Assembly: GCA_001564135.1 (NCBI GenBank)
Contig: LKNH01000087.1
Coordinates: 1-9,564 of the forward strand
DNA: 9,564 bases
DNA from: Halobacteriaceae archaeon Tc-Br11_E2g27
GTDB taxonomy: Archaea; Halobacteriota; Halobacteria; Halobacteriales; Haloarculaceae
Reading direction: 5' to 3'
Below, piece after piece: positions 5,784 to 9,564 of the stretch. Numbering within the stretch: the stretch's first letter is position 1; each line of letters opens with the position of its first letter. The translations under genes and the position numbers were made by a program. The notes under the pieces were generated by a model, which had not been told where the DNA came from, ran no database searches, and saw nothing but the letters and a program-made list of their open reading frames with translations.

Positions 5784-7558
5784 GTCAAGCAACAGAATCA
5801 GACGTCACTGAAGATGGCGTCATCGAAAGCGTAAGCGGCCCCGTCGTGAAAGCAGTCGACCTGGACGCGCGGATGAACGACGTTGTCTATGTCGGCCACG
5901 AGGGGCTGATGGGAGAGGTTATCGAAATCGAAGGGAACCTGACCACAATTCAGGTATACGAAGAGACCTCGGGCGTCTCGCCAGGCGAACCAGTCGAGTC
6001 GACTGGCTCACCCCTGTCGGTCGACCTTGGTCCAGGAATGCTCGATACCATCTACGATGGTGTCCAGCGCCCGCTCGACGTGCTCGAAGAGAAGATGGGC
6101 TCTGCGTTCCTTGACCGTGGTGTCGACTCACCAGGAATCGACCTTGAGCGAACCTGGGAGTTTACGCCGGAAGTTGAGGAAGGCGATGAAGTCAGTCGCG
6201 GCGACGTAGTCGGGACCGTCCCCGAGACAGAGAGCATCGACCACAAGGTGATGGTGCCACCAGACGCACTCGAAGATGACGAAACCGCTGAAGTCGTCTC
6301 CATCGAGAGCGGGAACTTCACCGTCACCGAGACGGTTGCCGAACTGGACAACGGCGAGGAAGTTACCATGCGCCAGGAGTGGCCAGTTCGTGAACAGCGA
6401 CCAACCAAAAACAAGTACACGCCACGGACGCCGCTGGTCTCAGGTCAGCGGATTCTCGACGGGCTGTTCCCGATTGCAAAAGGTGGAACGGCCGCAATTC
6501 CAGGACCGTTCGGTTCCGGGAAAACGGTCACCCAGCAATCGCTGGCAAAGTTCTCTGATGCGGATATCGTCGTCTACATCGGCTGTGGAGAGCGTGGTAA
6601 CGAGATGACGGAAGTGATTGACGACTTCCCAGAGTTGCCTGACCCACAGACCGGGAACCCGTTGATGGCCCGGACGTGCCTCATTGCAAACACGTCGAAC
6701 ATGCCTGTTGCAGCACGAGAGTCCTGCATTTACACGGGGATTACCATCGCAGAGTTCTACCGCGATATGGGATACGACGTGGCACTGATGGCAGACTCCA
6801 CCTCACGCTGGGCAGAGGCAATGCGTGAAATTTCCTCACGGCTCGAGGAGATGCCTGGTGAGGAGGGGTATCCGGCATATCTCGCGGCCCGACTCGCACA
6901 GTTCTACGAGCGAGCGGGTTACTACGAGAATATGAACGGAACCGAGGGGTCAATCACGGCAATTGGTGCCGTCTCACCACCAGGTGGGGACTTCTCCGAG
7001 CCAGTCACCCAGAACACCCTGCGTATTGTGAAAACATTCTGGGCGCTGGATGCGGACCTCGCCGAACGACGGCACTTCCCTGCGATTAACTGGAACGAAT
7101 CGTACTCGCTTTACCGTGACCAGCTTGACGACTGGTTCGTCGACAACGTCGCGGATGACTGGCCGGAGCTTCGCCAGTGGGCAATCGACGTGCTTGACGA
7201 GGAAGACGAACTGCAGGAGATTGTCCAACTCGTCGGAAAGGACGCACTCCCAGAGGACCAGCAGTTAACCCTCGAAGTCGCCCGCTATCTGCGTGAGGCC
7301 TACCTCCAGCAGAACGGACTTGACGAAGTCGACCGATACTCACCGCCGGAGAAAACCTACCGAATTCTCCAGGGTATCAAATCGTTCAACGACGAGGCGT
7401 TCGAAGCGCTCGACGCTGGCGTTCCAGTCGAGGAAATCCAGTCCGTCGAGGCCGCTCCACGGCTGAACCGTATCGGAACGACGCCTGACGACGAGGCCGA
7501 CGAGTTCGTCAGCGACATCGAAGAAAGCCTCGCGGAACAACTGCGAGAGCTGTACTAA
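5780..7558 (+). CDS. atpA: A-type ATP synthase catalytic subunit A
   Basis: A 592-residue catalytic subunit; three copies alternate with AtpB in the head and synthesise or hydrolyse ATP. The N-terminal barrel covers about 12-80. The bulge unique to A-type subunits lies at about 115-190 and includes VEEGDEVSRGDVVGTV. The Walker A motif GPFGSGKT (242-249) has catalytic Lys248. The catalytic glutamate is Glu271 in CGERGNEMTE, and Walker B is VALMADSTSRW with Asp339. The following SSRLEEMPGEEGYPAYLAARL segment, split by the conserved PGEEGYP, is diagnostic. The P-loop region, a common intein site in archaeal atpA, is uninterrupted. The gene overlaps atpF by ATGA and ends two bases before atpB. 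Confidence 0.98.
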   Translation: MSQATESDVTEDGVIESVSGPVVKAVDLDARMNDVVYVGHEGLMGEVIEIEGNLTTIQVYEETSGVSPGEPVESTGSPLSVDLGPGMLDTIYDGVQRPLDVLEEKMGSAFLDRGVDSPGIDLERTWEFTPEVEEGDEVSRGDVVGTVPETESIDHKVMVPPDALEDDETAEVVSIESGNFTVTETVAELDNGEEVTMRQEWPVREQRPTKNKYTPRTPLVSGQRILDGLFPIAKGGTAAIPGPFGSGKTVTQQSLAKFSDADIVVYIGCGERGNEMTEVIDDFPELPDPQTGNPLMARTCLIANTSNMPVAARESCIYTGITIAEFYRDMGYDVALMADSTSRWAEAMREISSRLEEMPGEEGYPAYLAARLAQFYERAGYYENMNGTEGSITAIGAVSPPGGDFSEPVTQNTLRIVKTFWALDADLAERRHFPAINWNESYSLYRDQLDDWFVDNVADDWPELRQWAIDVLDEEDELQEIVQLVGKDALPEDQQLTLEVARYLREAYLQQNGLDEVDRYSPPEKTYRILQGIKSFNDEAFEALDAGVPVEEIQSVEAAPRLNRIGTTPDDEADEFVSDIEESLAEQLRELY

Positions 7559-7560
7559 CC

Positions 7561-8976
7561 ATGAAAGAGTACAAAACAATCACTGAGATCAGCGGTCCGC
7601 TGGTGTTCGCTGAGGTTGACGAGCCGGTTGGATACGACGAAATTGTCGAAATCGAGACGCCAGACGGAACCACGAAACGAGGACAGGTGCTGGAAACGAG
7701 CGACGGGCTCGTCGCCATCCAGGTCTTCGAAGGAACCACCGGTATCAACCGCGATGCCTCGGTTAAATTCATTGGTGAGACGCTACAGATGCCAGTGACC
7801 GAAGACCTGCTCGGTCGTGTGCTGGATGGGTCTGGCCGTCCAATCGATGACGGACCAGATATCGTCCCCGAAGAGCGCCGACCGATTGTCGGAGAGGCAA
7901 TCAACCCGTATTCCAGAGAGTATCCAGAGGAGTTTATCCAGACGGGTGTCTCAGGTATTGACGGGATGAACACCCTCGTGCGTGGTCAGAAGCTCCCAAT
8001 CTTCTCCTCGTCCGGTCTCCCACACAACGACCTCGCGCTCCAGATTGCGCGACAGGCAACTGTGCCGGAAGAAGAAGAAGGCGATGAGGAGGGCGGTTCA
8101 GAATTCGCAGTCATCTTCGGCGCGATGGGAATCACTGCCGAAGAGGCAAACGAGTTCATGGAGGACTTCGAGCGCACCGGCGCACTGGAGCGCTCTGTTG
8201 TCTTCATGAATCTGGCAGATGACCCGGCAGTCGAACGGACGGTGACACCACGCCTTGCCCTGACAACCGCGGAGTATCTGGCCTTCGATAAGGGCTATCA
8301 CGTGCTGGTCATCCTGACGGATATGACCAACTACTGTGAAGCGCTGCGTGAAATCGGTGCCGCCCGTGAAGAGGTTCCGGGCCGGCGTGGCTACCCAGGA
8401 TACATGTACACCAACCTGGCCACCATCTACGAACGTGCCGGACGTATCAAAGGAGAGGAGGGGTCGATTACCCAGATTCCTATCCTGACGATGCCCAGCA
8501 ACGACATCACGCACCCAATTCCTGACCTGACGGGATATATTACCGAGGGACAGATTATCGTCGACCCTGACCTCAACTCGAAGGGTGTCGAACCGCCGAT
8601 TAATGTGTTGCCAAGCCTTTCACGGCTGATGGATGACGGAATTGGTGAGGGACTGACCCGTGGTGACCACGGCGACGTCTCCGACCAGCTCTATGCTGCC
8701 TACGCAGAGGGTGAGGACCTGCGTGACCTCGTGAACATTGTCGGTCGGGAAGCGCTTTCCGAGCGCGACAACAAGTTCCTTGACTTTGCTGAACGGTTCG
8801 AACGCGAGTTCGTCGAACAAGGGTTCGATGCAAATCGTGACATCGAAGAGACGCTCGATGTCGGCTGGGACCTCCTGTCGATGTTGCCAAAGCAGGCACT
8901 CAACCGTATCGGCGAAGAGTACATCGAAGAGTACTACCAGGAAGACGAAGCCGAAGCCGTCACCGCCGACGACTAA
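7561..8976 (+). CDS. atpB: A-type ATP synthase regulatory/non-catalytic subunit B
   Basis: A 471-residue non-catalytic head subunit. The N-terminal barrel begins ITEISGPLVFAEV. The P-loop position carries the degenerate SSSGLPHNDLALQI (149-162), with no Lys-Thr, as expected for B. The conserved PGRRGYPGYMYTNLATIYER segment (273-292) lies at the A/B interface. An acidic insertion, PEEEEGDEEGGSE (169-181), follows the degenerate P-loop and fits adaptation to high salt. The C-terminus is also acidic, ending EDEAEAVTADD. The start at 7561 lies two bases after the atpA stop, with no SD, so translation probably depends on coupling. It is the last ATP synthase gene in the window; atpD does not follow it. 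Confidence 0.98.
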   Translation: MKEYKTITEISGPLVFAEVDEPVGYDEIVEIETPDGTTKRGQVLETSDGLVAIQVFEGTTGINRDASVKFIGETLQMPVTEDLLGRVLDGSGRPIDDGPDIVPEERRPIVGEAINPYSREYPEEFIQTGVSGIDGMNTLVRGQKLPIFSSSGLPHNDLALQIARQATVPEEEEGDEEGGSEFAVIFGAMGITAEEANEFMEDFERTGALERSVVFMNLADDPAVERTVTPRLALTTAEYLAFDKGYHVLVILTDMTNYCEALREIGAAREEVPGRRGYPGYMYTNLATIYERAGRIKGEEGSITQIPILTMPSNDITHPIPDLTGYITEGQIIVDPDLNSKGVEPPINVLPSLSRLMDDGIGEGLTRGDHGDVSDQLYAAYAEGEDLRDLVNIVGREALSERDNKFLDFAERFEREFVEQGFDANRDIEETLDVGWDLLSMLPKQALNRIGEEYIEEYYQEDEAEAVTADD

Positions 8977-9006
8977 TCGGCTTGTCACGGTGTTACTTTT
9001 GTTGTC
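8965..9006 (+). terminator. Probable transcription terminator after atpB
   Basis: A weak 5-bp stem (GCCGA 8965-8969 with TCGGC 8977-8981) spans the atpB stop. It is followed by the T-rich stretch TGTTACTTTTGTTGTC at 8991-9006. Archaeal termination depends mainly on such T tracts on the non-template strand. The stem itself is weak. Confidence 0.4.
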
Positions 9007-9095
9007 GATGCAGCAATCCGTGAAAGCACCGGAAAGAGGCAATTGCAGGAACCGAGGAATGTAAGACGGTCCCACCCATACGACAGTGGTGTGAA

Positions 9096-9564
9096 ATGAC
9101 GGATGTAACTGGCCGACTTCAGTCGCTGCTTCCATCCCCACAGACGCCGCTGGGCTATCTCTTCTGGCTCTCGCGGCCACGCTTTTGGCTCTATCTCGCA
9201 GGCCCGGTCGTCGTTGGGGTCGTCTACGCTGCCTCGACGCCAGGTGAGTTTTTCACGCCGGTAACAATAGCGCTCTTTACGTACTTTTTGCTCCCGGCGA
9301 ACATCTTTCTATACGGCGTTAACGATATCTTCGATTCGGATATCGACGAGGCAAACCCCAAGAAGGCAGCGGACGGGAAGGAAGTCAGATACACCGGCGG
9401 AAACGCTGTCAAGCTGGCAGTGGCTGGTTCAGCAATGCTTGGATTTGGATTCGTCCCGGTGTTACCGATTGAAGGAACTATTGCGCTTGCCGGTTTCCTG
9501 TTTCTGGGGACATTCTACAGTGCGCCGCCCCTCCGATTCAAAACCACGCCATTCCTTGATTCGG
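9096..9564 (+). CDS. lyeJ: UbiA-family prenyltransferase, probable lycopene elongase of bacterioruberin synthesis (partial, 3' end missing)
   Basis: The first 156 residues of an integral-membrane prenyltransferase; the frame stays open to the window edge. The first Asp-rich motif is NDIFDSDID (76-84), which binds prenyl diphosphate through Mg2+. YSAPPLRFKTTPF (141-153) is the conserved segment after helix 4 of the UbiA family. Hydrophobic helices lie at about 30-46, 55-75, 105-121 and 126-142. The pattern LSRPRFWLYLAGP (25-37), the NDxFDxDID motif and the following ENPKK-like EANPKK match, from memory, haloarchaeal LyeJ. LyeJ adds C5 units to lycopene on the way to the C50 carotenoid bacterioruberin. 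Other UbiA members (menaquinone or archaeal lipid prenyltransferases) are less likely. The start at 9096 has only a weak GGTG upstream. It is separated from atpB by 119 bp and a probable terminator, so it probably has its own promoter, which I could not locate convincingly. Confidence 0.75.
   Translation, partial: MTDVTGRLQSLLPSPQTPLGYLFWLSRPRFWLYLAGPVVVGVVYAASTPGEFFTPVTIALFTYFLLPANIFLYGVNDIFDSDIDEANPKKAADGKEVRYTGGNAVKLAVAGSAMLGFGFVPVLPIEGTIALAGFLFLGTFYSAPPLRFKTTPFLDS

Noticed and set aside
6503..6526. Intein at the atpA P-loop
   Set aside because: This is a well-known intein insertion site in archaeal catalytic subunits, but GPFGSGKT runs uninterrupted into VTQQS and the protein has normal length.
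9008..9064. 18-codon open frame between atpB and the prenyltransferase
   Set aside because: It has no SD, no recognisable pattern and a Cys/Arg/Asn-rich composition unlike its neighbours. Frames this short occur by chance.
8620..9180. Long - strand open frame (186 codons) spanning the atpB end, the gap and the prenyltransferase start
   Set aside because: Antisense to two well-supported genes, with no family motif. Considered as a hidden gene or a reversed atpD, but the translation does not resemble subunit D.

Overview
The window is almost certainly from the chromosome of a haloarchaeon (class Halobacteria). Its proteins are strongly acidic, the energy operon is the archaeal A-type ATP synthase, most start codons lack a strong Shine-Dalgarno (SD) sequence, and the last gene resembles the haloarchaeal bacterioruberin-pathway prenyltransferase. 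Base composition looks like the mid-50s % GC by eye, which is low to moderate for this class. I cannot name a genus.

Layout. Positions 1-86 hold the tail of an unidentified + strand gene. It converges, 14 bp apart, on a - strand SAM-dependent methyltransferase (101-730) whose sequence closely resembles plant VTE3-type quinone methyltransferases. A 214-bp divergent intergenic region (731-944) separates it from the A-type ATP synthase operon on the + strand (945-8976), in the order ahaH-atpI-atpK-atpE-atpC-atpF-atpA-atpB. After a 119-bp gap with a T-rich probable terminator, a UbiA-family integral-membrane prenyltransferase, most likely the lycopene elongase lyeJ, starts at 9096 and runs off the window end.

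How the genes work together. AtpA and AtpB form the A3B3 catalytic head. AtpC and AtpF contribute to the central shaft, AtpE and AhaH form the peripheral stalks, and AtpI with the AtpK ring forms the membrane ion channel. Subunit D, the rotor axle, is required for function but is not encoded between atpB and the prenyltransferase, so it must lie elsewhere. Junctions E/C, C/F and F/A are 4-bp ATGA overlaps, and H/I overlaps by 14 bp. By contrast, the c-ring gene atpK has gaps of about 20 bp on both sides, which may allow separate translation for its higher stoichiometry. The flanking genes (a probable quinone methyltransferase and a carotenoid prenyltransferase) make isoprenoid membrane compounds, giving the neighbourhood a loose membrane-energetics theme.

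No RNA genes, CRISPR arrays, insertion sequences or inteins were seen. Most of the window is conserved housekeeping sequence. The points worth a second look are the missing atpD and its replacement neighbour, the VTE3-like methyltransferase, a His-cluster and repeat-bearing insertion in AtpI, hendecad repeats shared by the stalk subunits, and the translational isolation of atpK.
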